Shown in pieces: positions 5,811-13,683 of a stretch of 16,964 nt of DNA (position 1 is its first letter; every line of letters begins with the position of its first letter). Source of the DNA: Candidatus Tectimicrobiota bacterium (GTDB lineage Bacteria; JACPSX01); the NCBI GenBank assembly GCA_016193065.1, contig JACPSX010000200.1, positions 1-16,964 on the forward strand. The letters are read 5' to 3'. The position numbers and the translations under genes are program-made. The notes beneath the pieces were generated by a model. That model saw only the letters and a list, made by a program, of their open reading frames with translations, ran no database searches and was not told where the DNA came from.

Positions 5811-5819
5811 TGAAAACAC

Positions 5820-7742
5820 ATGGCAGATTCAGAACAACCCACGAACTTTGGCGGATTGCGCGTAGCGGCCTTCGAGAGCCGCTTTGCCCCGGAGATGGCG
5901 CGCCTCATCGAAAAGTCCGGCGGCCAGCCCCTGGTGGCCCCCTCGATGCGCGAGATCCCGCTTGAGGAAAACCCCGCAGCCCTGGCCTTTGCCGAAAAGC
6001 TTTTCGCGGGACAATGCGACGTCCTGATTCTCCTGACCGGCGTAGGGACCCGCACGCTCGTGGAGGCCATCGAGACCCGCTACCCACGGGAAAAAATCCT
6101 GGAGGGACTGCGCCGGGTGCTGCTGGTGGCCAGGGGTCCAAAGCCGGTGGCGGCCCTCCGTTCCTTTGGAATCACCCCGCAGGTGATCGTCCCCGAGCCC
6201 AACACATGGCGCCAGATCCTGCAGGCTCTGGATGGCGCAATTCCGCTGCCCGGCCAGCAAGTCGCCGTGCAGGAGTACGGCATCCCCAACCGCGAGTTCC
6301 TGGCTGGGCTCGCGGGGCGGGGGGCCAACGTGATGCGTGTCCCGGTCTACAAATGGGCCCTGCCGGAGGACCTCGGCCCTCTCAGAAATGCCATCCAGGA
6401 GATCAGCGCGGGAAACGTCCACGTGGTCCTCTTCACCAACGCCCAGCAGGTTCAGCATCTCCTGCAAGTGGCCGGGAAGGAGGGCGTGATCGAGGGGCTG
6501 CGGCGCGGGGTGGCGCGGACGGTGATCTGCTCCATTGGGCCGGTGGCAAGCGAAGCTCTAGAGAAACAGGGGTTCCTGGTCGACTTCGAGCCGGAGCATT
6601 CGAAAATGGGGATCTTTGTCAAGGAAGCGGCCCGGATGAGCCGGAATCTGGTGGCGAGCAAACGGCGGCCGGTCATTACGATCGAGACCCCGGCGGCTGC
6701 GGCGGACCGGTTGCGTGACAGCCTCTTTCTGCGAGCCTGCCGCCTGGAACCCACGGAGCGAACGCCGGTTTGGCTCATGCGTCAGGCAGGGCGCTATATG
6801 AAGGAATACCGCGACCTGCGCGAGCGGGTCGGCTTCCTGGACCTCTGCAAGAACTCCGAGCTCGCCGCAGAGATCACCGTGAGTGCCGTTCAGCGCCTCG
6901 GCGTCGACGCGGCGATTCTCTTCGCGGATCTGCTCCTGGTCGTCGAGCCCATGGGTTTCGAATTGGAATACAGTAAGGGAGAGGGGCCGATCATCCACAA
7001 CCCCGCTCGCACGGCCGCCGATGTGGACCGGGTCCGCGCGGCTGACCCGGCCGATCTGGGATACGTCTACGAGTCCGTCCGCAAAGTGCGTGCGGCCCTT
7101 CCCGCCCATCTCCCGCTCATTGGCTTCGTCGGGGCGCCGTTCACGCTGGCCTCCTACCTCGTTGAAGGGGAGGGGACGCGGAACGCCGTGCTGACCAAGT
7201 CGCTCATGTACCGCGATCCGGGGGCCTGGCGGGCCATGATGGAGAAGCTGGTAACATCCCTTGCCGGCTATGCCAACGGGCAGGTTGCCGCCGGCGCGCA
7301 GGCGATCCAGATCTTCGACTCCTGGGTCGGCTGCCTATCTCCCCGGGACTACCGCGACTACGTCCTCCCCTTCACCCAGAGTCTGATCCGGCAGATCTCG
7401 GCTGTCCCGGTGATCCATTTCGGGACGGGAACCGCGACGCTGCTCGAACTGATGAAGGAGGCCGGAGGACAGGTCATCGGCCTGGACTGGCGGGTGAACC
7501 TGGACGAAGCCTGGGCCCGGCTCGGGAAGGTAGCGATCATGGGGAATTTCGACCCGGTCACGCTCTTTGCGGATGCCAAAATCATCCGCTCCCAGGTCGA
7601 GCGGATCCTCGCCCAGGCCGGCGGCCGCCCGGGGCACATCTTCAACCTGGGTCACGGGATCCTGCCGGGGACTCCCGTTGAAAACGTGATCGCCCTGGTG
7701 GAAGCAGTGAAAGAACTAAGCTGCCGGAGCACGGAAGCGTAG
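5820..7742 (+). CDS. hemD-hemE: HemD-HemE fusion: uroporphyrinogen-III synthase / uroporphyrinogen decarboxylase
   Basis: A 640-residue two-domain cytoplasmic enzyme. Residues ~10-275 match HemD (GLRVAAFESRFAPEMARLI near the start, LLTGVGTRTLVEAI, then VVLFTNAQQVQHLL and SIGPVASEALEKQGF), which closes hydroxymethylbilane to uroporphyrinogen III. After a linker (~276-300), residues ~300-640 match HemE, which decarboxylates uroporphyrinogen III to coproporphyrinogen III: PVWLMRQAGRY (316-326, Arg321 and Arg325), the catalytic Asp370 in ILFADLLL, Tyr446 in APFTLASYLVEG, and His612 in NLGHGILPG. All key HemE residues are present. The fusion would hand the unstable product directly to the next active site. 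An in-frame TGA two codons before the ATG rules out an earlier start, yet no Shine-Dalgarno is visible. It is followed closely by hemH and hemY as an operon. Confidence 0.93.
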   Translation: MADSEQPTNFGGLRVAAFESRFAPEMARLIEKSGGQPLVAPSMREIPLEENPAALAFAEKLFAGQCDVLILLTGVGTRTLVEAIETRYPREKILEGLRRVLLVARGPKPVAALRSFGITPQVIVPEPNTWRQILQALDGAIPLPGQQVAVQEYGIPNREFLAGLAGRGANVMRVPVYKWALPEDLGPLRNAIQEISAGNVHVVLFTNAQQVQHLLQVAGKEGVIEGLRRGVARTVICSIGPVASEALEKQGFLVDFEPEHSKMGIFVKEAARMSRNLVASKRRPVITIETPAAAADRLRDSLFLRACRLEPTERTPVWLMRQAGRYMKEYRDLRERVGFLDLCKNSELAAEITVSAVQRLGVDAAILFADLLLVVEPMGFELEYSKGEGPIIHNPARTAADVDRVRAADPADLGYVYESVRKVRAALPAHLPLIGFVGAPFTLASYLVEGEGTRNAVLTKSLMYRDPGAWRAMMEKLVTSLAGYANGQVAAGAQAIQIFDSWVGCLSPRDYRDYVLPFTQSLIRQISAVPVIHFGTGTATLLELMKEAGGQVIGLDWRVNLDEAWARLGKVAIMGNFDPVTLFADAKIIRSQVERILAQAGGRPGHIFNLGHGILPGTPVENVIALVEAVKELSCRSTEA

Positions 7743-7759
7743 GCGCAAAGGCTGAAAAC

Positions 7760-8698
7760 ATGGCCGATCCCTATGATTCAGTCCTCTTGATCACGTTCGG
7801 CGGCCCGACAAAGCGGGAGGAGATCCGCCCCTTCCTCGATGTGGTCCTCGCGGGACGACCGATCCCGCCGGAGCGGTTTGAGCAAGTCGTTCTTCACTAC
7901 GAAGTGATCGGTGGCGCATCGCCGATCAACGAGATTACAGCGCGGCAGGCAGAGGCTCTGCGCGCAGAACTTATGGGCGCGGGGACCACTCTGCCGGTCT
8001 ATGTCGGGATGCGCAACTGGCACCCTTTCCTGGCCGATGTCCTGGCGAAGATGGCGGACAACGGGATCCGGCGCGCGGTCGGCTTTATCCTCGCGGCCCA
8101 CTGGAGTGAGGCGAGCTTCCAGCGGTATACGGAGTCAGTAAACGAAGGGCTGGCGCGGCTAGCAAACCGGGCCCCCGGCATCGACTACGTCGATCCCTGG
8201 TTCGACCATCCGCTCTTCATCCAGGTATTAGTCTCGCGTATCGAGGAGGTACTTCCCGTGCTTCCTCCGGATCGCCGCGACGGGGCTGCCTGGATCTTCA
8301 GCGCCCACAGCATCCCCTCTGCCATGGCAGGGGTAGATCGCTACCAGAGGGAGATCTCTCGCTCGGTCGAACTTGTTTGTGCCAGGCTGAGCCGGAAATC
8401 CTGGTCGATCGCCTACCAGAGTCGAAGCGGCAGCCCGCGGGATTCCTGGCTGGAGCCGGACATCGGGGACGCCATTCGAGTAGAAACTGCCAAGGGAACA
8501 AAGGACGTGCTGGTGATCCCCGTGGGATTTGTTGCCGATCACGTCGAGGTTCTGTATGACCTGGACATTCAGGCGAAAGAGATCGCTGAATCGTTGGGGC
8601 TCAACTACGTGCGGGCCAAGACCGTGGGGGAGCATCCGGCGTTTATCCGGATGATGGCTTCTGTTGTAGCGCAAAATCTAGCCAGGAACCCAGGATGA
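7760..8698 (+). CDS. hemH: Ferrochelatase
   Basis: A soluble 312-residue ferrochelatase that inserts ferrous iron into a porphyrin. FSAHSIP carries the catalytic His183 and PVGFVADHVEVLYDLD the catalytic Glu263, nearly the same numbering as the 310-residue B. subtilis enzyme. LITFGGP (10-16) opens the protein, and AYQSRSG plus SWLEPDI (219-235) are family hallmarks. There is no C-terminal membrane extension and only Cys207 near the end, so no 2Fe-2S cluster is expected. The substrate may be protoporphyrin IX or coproporphyrin III: the short soluble form and the AGRPIP-HY region resemble coproporphyrin ferrochelatases, but this cannot be decided from sequence alone. The gap to hemD-hemE is 17 nt with AAAGG as ribosome site, and hemY starts 7 nt downstream, so one transcript is likely. 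Confidence 0.93.
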   Translation: MADPYDSVLLITFGGPTKREEIRPFLDVVLAGRPIPPERFEQVVLHYEVIGGASPINEITARQAEALRAELMGAGTTLPVYVGMRNWHPFLADVLAKMADNGIRRAVGFILAAHWSEASFQRYTESVNEGLARLANRAPGIDYVDPWFDHPLFIQVLVSRIEEVLPVLPPDRRDGAAWIFSAHSIPSAMAGVDRYQREISRSVELVCARLSRKSWSIAYQSRSGSPRDSWLEPDIGDAIRVETAKGTKDVLVIPVGFVADHVEVLYDLDIQAKEIAESLGLNYVRAKTVGEHPAFIRMMASVVAQNLARNPG

Positions 8699-8705
8699 AC
8701 CAGGT

Positions 8706-10166
8706 GTGAATGTGTCCATCTCCTCTCGCATCGTCATTGTTGGTGGCGGCGTGGCGGGTCTTGCCGCCGCGAACCGGCTGGTTGAGGAGCGGGCCCGGGG
8801 CGAGCTCCCGTTGGAAATCATTCTGCTGGAAGCGGAGCCGCGCCTCGGGGGTGTCATCCGCACGGTCCGGCGCGACGGGTTTCTCATCGAAAGTGGACCC
8901 GACAGCTTCATCACGGAAAAGCCCTGGGCGATCGATTTATGCCGACGATTGGGACTGGAAGGCGAGCTGATCGGGACAAACGAGGCCTGCCGGCGGAGCT
9001 TCATCATCAGAGGTGGCCGTCTCATGCCGGTCCCCGAAGCCTTCTATCTACTCGCCCCTGCTCGCCTCGGTCCCTTCCTTTCCACGCCGATTTTTTCCTG
9101 GCCGGGAAAATTCCGCATGATGCTGGATCTGTTCTTGCCTCGGCGAAAGGTGGACGCCGACGAAAGCCTGGCGTCCTTTGTCCGGCGACGGCTGGGGAAA
9201 GAGGCGCTGGAGCGCATGGCACAGCCCATGGTGGCGGGAATCTACACAGCAGACCCCGAACGGCTCAGCCTGCGCGCCACGTTTCCGCGCTTTCATGAGA
9301 TGGAGCGGGTGCACGGGAGCATGATCCGGGCTCTGCGGGCCAGGGTCCGGAACCCATCCGCCCGGGGCCAGGAGGCAAGCGGTCCGCGCTACGGGCTGTT
9401 TGCCACCCTGCGGTCGGGGATGCAGACCATCCCCGACACACTGTCAGCCCGCCTCACCGATGTGACGATTCGCACCGGCGTCAGAGTTTCCGAACTCAGA
9501 CCGGGAGGAACGGGGAGCCGCTGGCTCGTGCGCACGACTGCGGGGGGAGAAATCCCCGCCGATGCCCTCTGCCTTGCCATCCCGGCAGACCGGGCGGGTG
9601 CATTGTTAAACGGTACAGATCCCATCCTGGCCCAGGCACTCGGGAGAATCCCCTACGCCTCCACCATCACCCTCCACGCCGCCTACCGACGGGAGGACGT
9701 ACCCCACCCCCTCACCGGGTTCGGATTTGTGGTGCCGGCGGTAGAAAACAGGGATATTTTAGCCTGCACCTTTGCCAGCGTGAAGTTCCCGGGAAGAGCC
9801 CCCGACGGTACGGTGCTGCTGCGGGCCTTCCTGGGCGGAGCAACCCGGCCGGACTTGGCGCAGCGGGATGATGCGGAACTGGAAGCGGCCGTCCACAGGG
9901 AGCTCTGCGTTCTCCTGGGGATCGAGGCAGAACCCCTCTTTGTGGAAATCCACCGCCATCCGCAGTCCATGGCCCAGTACCTAGTGGGTCACCCCGATCG
10001 GGTCCGGGAGATCACGGCCCGGGTCCTTGCCCATCCGGGTCTCGCCCTGGCCGGAAACGGATATGAGGGGATCGGGGTACCGGACTGTATCCACAGCGGA
10101 GAAAGAGCCGCAGAGGAACTGCTGCGAGACTTTCCGCAAGTTCTCCCTCTGCAGGAGCATTCCTGA
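8706..10166 (+). CDS. hemY: HemY-type protoporphyrinogen/coproporphyrinogen oxidase (FAD)
   Basis: A 486-residue flavoprotein of the oxygen-dependent porphyrinogen oxidase family. The N-terminus carries the FAD-binding Rossmann motif IVIVGGGVAGLAAA (9-22) and then LLEAEPRLGG. RSFIIRGGRLMPVPEAF and GPDSF are typical of HemY. The C-terminus holds the second FAD motif around LALAGNGYEGIGVPDCI. It oxidises protoporphyrinogen IX to protoporphyrin IX, or coproporphyrinogen III to coproporphyrin III in the coproporphyrin-dependent route. The GTG at 8706 lies 7 nt after the hemH stop, with AGGAT overlapping the hemH end as ribosome site. It is the third gene of the haem operon. The preceding oxidative decarboxylation step (HemF/HemN, or HemQ in the alternative route) is not encoded here, so the exact substrate stays open. 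Confidence 0.92.
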   Translation: MNVSISSRIVIVGGGVAGLAAANRLVEERARGELPLEIILLEAEPRLGGVIRTVRRDGFLIESGPDSFITEKPWAIDLCRRLGLEGELIGTNEACRRSFIIRGGRLMPVPEAFYLLAPARLGPFLSTPIFSWPGKFRMMLDLFLPRRKVDADESLASFVRRRLGKEALERMAQPMVAGIYTADPERLSLRATFPRFHEMERVHGSMIRALRARVRNPSARGQEASGPRYGLFATLRSGMQTIPDTLSARLTDVTIRTGVRVSELRPGGTGSRWLVRTTAGGEIPADALCLAIPADRAGALLNGTDPILAQALGRIPYASTITLHAAYRREDVPHPLTGFGFVVPAVENRDILACTFASVKFPGRAPDGTVLLRAFLGGATRPDLAQRDDAELEAAVHRELCVLLGIEAEPLFVEIHRHPQSMAQYLVGHPDRVREITARVLAHPGLALAGNGYEGIGVPDCIHSGERAAEELLRDFPQVLPLQEHS

Positions 10167-10173
10167 AAAGGGC

Positions 10174-10202
10174 TTGCGGCCTCGTCCTGTTTTTCCTATA
10201 CT
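10174..10202 (+). promoter_or_regulatory. Putative promoter of the adenine deaminase-like gene
   Basis: TTGCGG (10174-10179), 17 nt, then TATACT (10197-10202). The -10 is close to consensus. It begins just after the hemY stop and would give a leader of about 170 nt before the ATG at 10382. That leader contains GTGACC twice (10335-10340 and 10346-10351), one helical turn apart. I could not match it to a known purine riboswitch. Confidence 0.4.
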
Positions 10203-10381
10203 GGCGCGATAGTGTGCCGGGAAAACAATCATTTGCAGCGAATCCCCGCGCGCACCCCATACGAACTCTGTAAAACGCTCAGAGTGAAATCCGGGCAAGA
10301 GGAGTCAAGAGGCTTCACCGGGAAGGCATGCTCGGTGACCGATTCGTGACCTAAACCTTCAACTGCTTTCAGAGAAGACGG

Positions 10382-12127
10382 ATGGCAGCCGAAAACACGG
10401 ACAAACGAAAACTCACGGTACGGGTCGCCATGGGGCAGCATCCGGCCGACCTCGTGGTGCGCGGTGGAACCCTGATCAACGTCTACACAGGGGAACTTCA
10501 GGAAGATACCTCCGTGGCAATTATGGGGGACACAATTGCAGCGGTCGGACAGGGAATCCCGGTTTCCATTGGGCCGGAAACTCTCGTCCTCGAGGCGAAA
10601 GGGAAATTTCTTTCCCCAGGATTCCTGGATGTTCATACCCACATCCTCAACATCTTCCGGATCGCCGAGTATGTCCGCTGGGCTGCTCCCCGAGGGAATA
10701 CCTGCGTGATCACCGAGACCCTGGAGCTGGCCAACGCCGTGGGGCGCCGGGGGGTCGAAGCGTTTCTGGAAGAGATCCGCGACCAGCCCATTGAAATTTT
10801 CGCCCTGGCACCGGCCAAAGTCCCCACCTATCCGGAATTTGAGCGGGGGGCTCCCTTTGCTCTGGAAGACCACCGGCATCTTCTGGCCCACGAGCGGGTC
10901 CTGGGCGTCGGGGAAACGAACTGGCCCCTGGTCACAGGCCTGGACGAAACTTCTTTCCAGATCCTGGAGCTGGGCAGCCGGGCGGGAAAATTCTTGCAAG
11001 GACACGGGGCGGGCGCGCGCGGGGAAAAGCTGCAAGCCTACGCCGCCGCAGGAATCACCTCCTGCCATGAGCCGATCGCCCTGCCCGAGATCCTGGAGCG
11101 CCTCCGGCTGGGGATCTATACTATGGTCCGGCAAGGAGGAGTGCGCAGGGATTTGGAAGCCCTCAAGGGGATCGAAACGCTGCGTCGGCTGGTCCTCGTA
11201 AGCGACGGCATTTCCCCGGAAAGTCTGGTGGAGGGCACCGACATCACCGGCTGCGTCCAGAAAGCCATTGCCCTGGGGATTCCCCCGATCCAGGCCATCC
11301 AAACGGTCACACTGAACGCCGCCGAGAGTATGGGTCTCTCGAATCGAGGGGGCATTGCCCCCGGAAAGATTGCGGACCTGTTGATCCTGGAAGATCTAAA
11401 CTCTCTGCGCTGTCAGACGGTCATCTGTAGAGGAAAGATCATCGCCCGGGACGGGAAGCTCCTCGAGCCTGCTCCCATGAACCTCTATCCCTCCTGGATC
11501 TACCACAGCTTGAATCTCCCGGAGACCCACCCGGCCGATTTTCGCATCCCCTTTGCCGGCACCAGAGCCGCTGTACGAGTGGTCCATATCGCGGGAGACA
11601 TGCTCACCAAGGAGGATCGGGCGGAAATTTCCGGGAAAAATGGGGAGCTTCACGCCATTCCAGAGGAGGATCTTCTCAAAGTTGCCGTCATCAATCGTTA
11701 CGACCACCCGGGGGAAAAGTTTGTAGGGTTCGTCAAGGGGTACGGTCTCCGGCGAGGAGCCGCGGCCAACAGCTTCTCCTGGGTCACCAACAATGTGGTG
11801 GTGGTGGGGGCCAACGACCAGGACATGGCCTTGGCCGTAAACCGCCTGCGCGAGCTGCAAGGAGGAGTTGTGTTCTGCTCCGGCGGAAAGGTCGTAAAGG
11901 AAATCGCCTTCCCCCTGGCCGGAATTATCTCCGAGGAGCCCATGGACGCGCTGGCCAGGAAGATCCTCGACCTGGAAGACGCCCAGCGCAGGGAAGGGTC
12001 CACGCTGCGCTCCCCTTTCCTGACGCTGCAGACCCTGCCCTTTACAGGGGTCCCCTTCCTGCGCCCCACCGACCTGGGTTTGGTCGATGTTCGCGCCCGT
12101 AAATTTGTCGACCTCATTTACCAATGA
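10382..12127 (+). CDS. ade: Adenine deaminase-like amidohydrolase, divergent active-site motifs
   Basis: A 581-residue amidohydrolase-superfamily protein with the two-part build of adenine deaminase (Ade). Residues ~20-360 form the beta-sandwich plus TIM barrel: SPGFLDVHTH gives His85 and His87, GVGETN gives Glu178, GHGAGARG gives His208, SCHE gives His229 and VSDG gives Asp275. Residues ~400-581 match the Ade C-terminal domain, including NNVVVVGANDQDM and PFLRPTDLGLVDV. Metal ligands are therefore kept. The usual signatures HVHIESS, HAPG, SDHE and TDD read HTHILN, HGAG, SCHE and SDG, and the C-terminal AHDSHN reads FSWVTNN. Canonical Ade converts adenine to hypoxanthine and ammonia; these changes raise the chance of another substrate. 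The start ATG has only a weak GAGAAG ribosome site. Its stop overlaps the permease start by ATGA. Confidence 0.8.
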   Translation: MAAENTDKRKLTVRVAMGQHPADLVVRGGTLINVYTGELQEDTSVAIMGDTIAAVGQGIPVSIGPETLVLEAKGKFLSPGFLDVHTHILNIFRIAEYVRWAAPRGNTCVITETLELANAVGRRGVEAFLEEIRDQPIEIFALAPAKVPTYPEFERGAPFALEDHRHLLAHERVLGVGETNWPLVTGLDETSFQILELGSRAGKFLQGHGAGARGEKLQAYAAAGITSCHEPIALPEILERLRLGIYTMVRQGGVRRDLEALKGIETLRRLVLVSDGISPESLVEGTDITGCVQKAIALGIPPIQAIQTVTLNAAESMGLSNRGGIAPGKIADLLILEDLNSLRCQTVICRGKIIARDGKLLEPAPMNLYPSWIYHSLNLPETHPADFRIPFAGTRAAVRVVHIAGDMLTKEDRAEISGKNGELHAIPEEDLLKVAVINRYDHPGEKFVGFVKGYGLRRGAAANSFSWVTNNVVVVGANDQDMALAVNRLRELQGGVVFCSGGKVVKEIAFPLAGIISEEPMDALARKILDLEDAQRREGSTLRSPFLTLQTLPFTGVPFLRPTDLGLVDVRARKFVDLIYQ

Positions 12128-12885
12128 TCTCTTCCCTTTCCACCGAGTGGATCCTGGTTCTGGTCTTTCTCATGGGCGCCGTGGTCAGCGCCTTTGCCAC
12201 TCTGGTCGGCGGCGGGAGCCTGCTTACGATACCGATCCTGATCCTGCTGGGCCTCCCCTCCCAGGTAGCCATCGCCACAAACCGCTTCGGTAATCTCGGA
12301 CTTCTCCTGGCAGGTCTGTACAAATTTGGCGAGAAAAAGCTCGTGAATTACAAGCTGGGGTCGATTCTAGCGGTCTCCTCCGTCCTGGGTTCAGTCGCTG
12401 GAGCGAACCTGGTTCTGAAAGCCTCCGACCTGGCCTTGCGTCGCACGATTGCCGTGATGACTTTTCTCGTCCTCGGCATTTTCATGCTGATGCCGGGGAT
12501 CGGCTTGCGGCATCGGGATCTGCAACTGCACTGGGGGCACTGGTTTCTGGGCATCCTCATCAGCTTTGGCCTCGGCGTCTACGGCGGCTTTTTCGGTGCC
12601 GCCATGGGAACTTTTTTTACTTACTTATTGGTCTTGCTCTTCGGGGAGTCTTTTATAGAAAGCGCCGGGACCCGCAAGATCGCCTCCACCGCTCTGTCAC
12701 TGGCGGCGACCTTTATCTACATGTGGCATCAAAAGGTGCTCTACAACGTCGGGTTTTCTTTATTTGCAGGCATGGCCCTGGGCTCTTACTTCGGGGCCCA
12801 CTACTCGACCGCCCTGGGGAACCTCTGGATCCGGCGCTTGTTCATCGGCGTCGTCATCCTCCTGGCAGCCCGCTTGCTGGTGTAA
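12124..12885 (+). CDS. TauE/SafE-family membrane permease
   Basis: A 253-residue integral membrane protein with about eight predicted hydrophobic segments arranged as two repeats. The first repeat has ATLVGGGSLLTIPILILLGLP (about 25-45) followed by ATNRFGNLG. The second has GVYGGFFGAAMGTFFTYLL (about 150-168) followed by AGTRKIAS. These Gly-rich motifs define the TauE/SafE (old DUF81) family, whose studied members move sulfite, sulfonates and small organic anions such as sulfoacetate. The ATG at 12124 overlaps the stop of the amidohydrolase as ATGA, so the two are translationally coupled. This suggests the permease imports the substrate or exports a product of the amidohydrolase, but that is inference. 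The gene ends 21 nt before the convergent YdjM-type gene with no visible terminator. Family call is firm; cargo unknown. Confidence 0.88.
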   Translation: MISSLSTEWILVLVFLMGAVVSAFATLVGGGSLLTIPILILLGLPSQVAIATNRFGNLGLLLAGLYKFGEKKLVNYKLGSILAVSSVLGSVAGANLVLKASDLALRRTIAVMTFLVLGIFMLMPGIGLRHRDLQLHWGHWFLGILISFGLGVYGGFFGAAMGTFFTYLLVLLFGESFIESAGTRKIASTALSLAATFIYMWHQKVLYNVGFSLFAGMALGSYFGAHYSTALGNLWIRRLFIGVVILLAARLLV

Positions 12886-12906
12886 TCTCTCCTCCGCGCT
12901 CCAGCT

Positions 12907-13560
12907 CTATGGGTCGGAATCGGAGGATGTTTTCCTCCGGGAAGAAGAGATTTTTGTCGGTTCTTCTTCGATCACCTCTCCGGGGATCATCGAGAAGAAA
13001 CCCGCGGATCGGAGCCGGTCGAGAGCGTTCCGAAGGAGAGAGCAAAGTACGGCCACAGGGAAAAAGATAACGATCTCCCGCCAAGTTGCGGCCAACACCA
13101 AAGGGAAATCCCTTCCCACCAGTTCACTAAACCCATTCGCCCCCCCCACCCGCGGAAGCAGGGGCCAGGGGAAACTGAAGCGCTGCCCCAAGAAGGGGGA
13201 AAAAAGGGCTACCCCATCCTGAAGAGGAGCACCCGTCAGGTAATCCAGCAAGGGGTGACTGAGGAGCACCCCTGTATAAGCGGTAAACCACGGCCAGAAC
13301 GGCTCCGCCCCCCGGCGTCCCGTGTGCAGGGCCAAGAGGGCGCCCAGGACAGGGAGGAAAAAGAGAGAATGAGAAAACGTGCGGTGGAAAACCTGCGGAC
13401 TCCCCCCAAAAAGCCAGACGATCCCCAAGTCCAGGTCCGGAACCAGAGCAAGGGCCATAACCGCCAGCATTCTTTTCCCCCTCACGGGCTTACCGTTACT
13501 GGGAGCGGCAAGAAAATAGGCGGAGAGCCCTCCCAATGCATGGCCTACCAGCAAAGACAC
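12907..13560 (-). CDS. YdjM-type (DUF457) membrane-bound metal-dependent hydrolase, short form
   Basis: A 217-residue membrane protein with the same motif order as the longer family member at 1426-2376: LVGHALGGL at the N-terminus, PDLD at 41-44, HRTFSHS at 59-65 and SHPLLDYLTG at 101-110. About four or five hydrophobic segments alternate with these metal-binding candidates, and the last ~25 residues form a hydrophilic Ser/Arg-rich tail. The length is close to E. coli YdjM (196 residues). I chose the GTG at 13560 because the conserved GH motif follows at once and GGGGGATGG precedes it; a TTG at 13587 would add nine residues. It converges on the permease gene and diverges from the CBS-domain gene. 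A phospholipase-like or other hydrolase role is only assumed from the family. Confidence 0.82.
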   Translation of the reverse strand: MSLLVGHALGGLSAYFLAAPSNGKPVRGKRMLAVMALALVPDLDLGIVWLFGGSPQVFHRTFSHSLFFLPVLGALLALHTGRRGAEPFWPWFTAYTGVLLSHPLLDYLTGAPLQDGVALFSPFLGQRFSFPWPLLPRVGGANGFSELVGRDFPLVLAATWREIVIFFPVAVLCSLLRNALDRLRSAGFFSMIPGEVIEEEPTKISSSRRKTSSDSDP

Positions 13561-13683
13561 GTTCCATCCCCCCGGCCGGGAATCCAACCGGACCCCTCTC
13601 TCCCGTTCAAACGCCCAGGGACACCTTTGCTTTCCGATATCCTGTGGTAAGATAAATCGACACTCGGGAGAGGAGGAATCAAT

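Noticed and set aside
5791-5811. T-loop-like GGTTCCAATTCC after the tRNA-Leu, as a possible second tRNA or attachment-site copy
   Set aside because: No acceptor, D or anticodon arm can be built around it, and it does not repeat the tRNA-Leu 3' end; a simple hairpin explains it.
5620-5819. Integration site at the tRNA gene
   Set aside because: No integrase, no direct repeat of the tRNA end and no foreign-looking genes beside it.
10203-10381. Purine riboswitch before the adenine deaminase-like gene
   Set aside because: The conserved core loops and P1 pairing of the purine aptamer were not found.
10229-11302. Long open frame (357 codons) on the minus strand
   Set aside because: It lies inside the adenine deaminase-like gene in antisense, its translation matches no family, and GC-rich codon usage explains such antisense frames.
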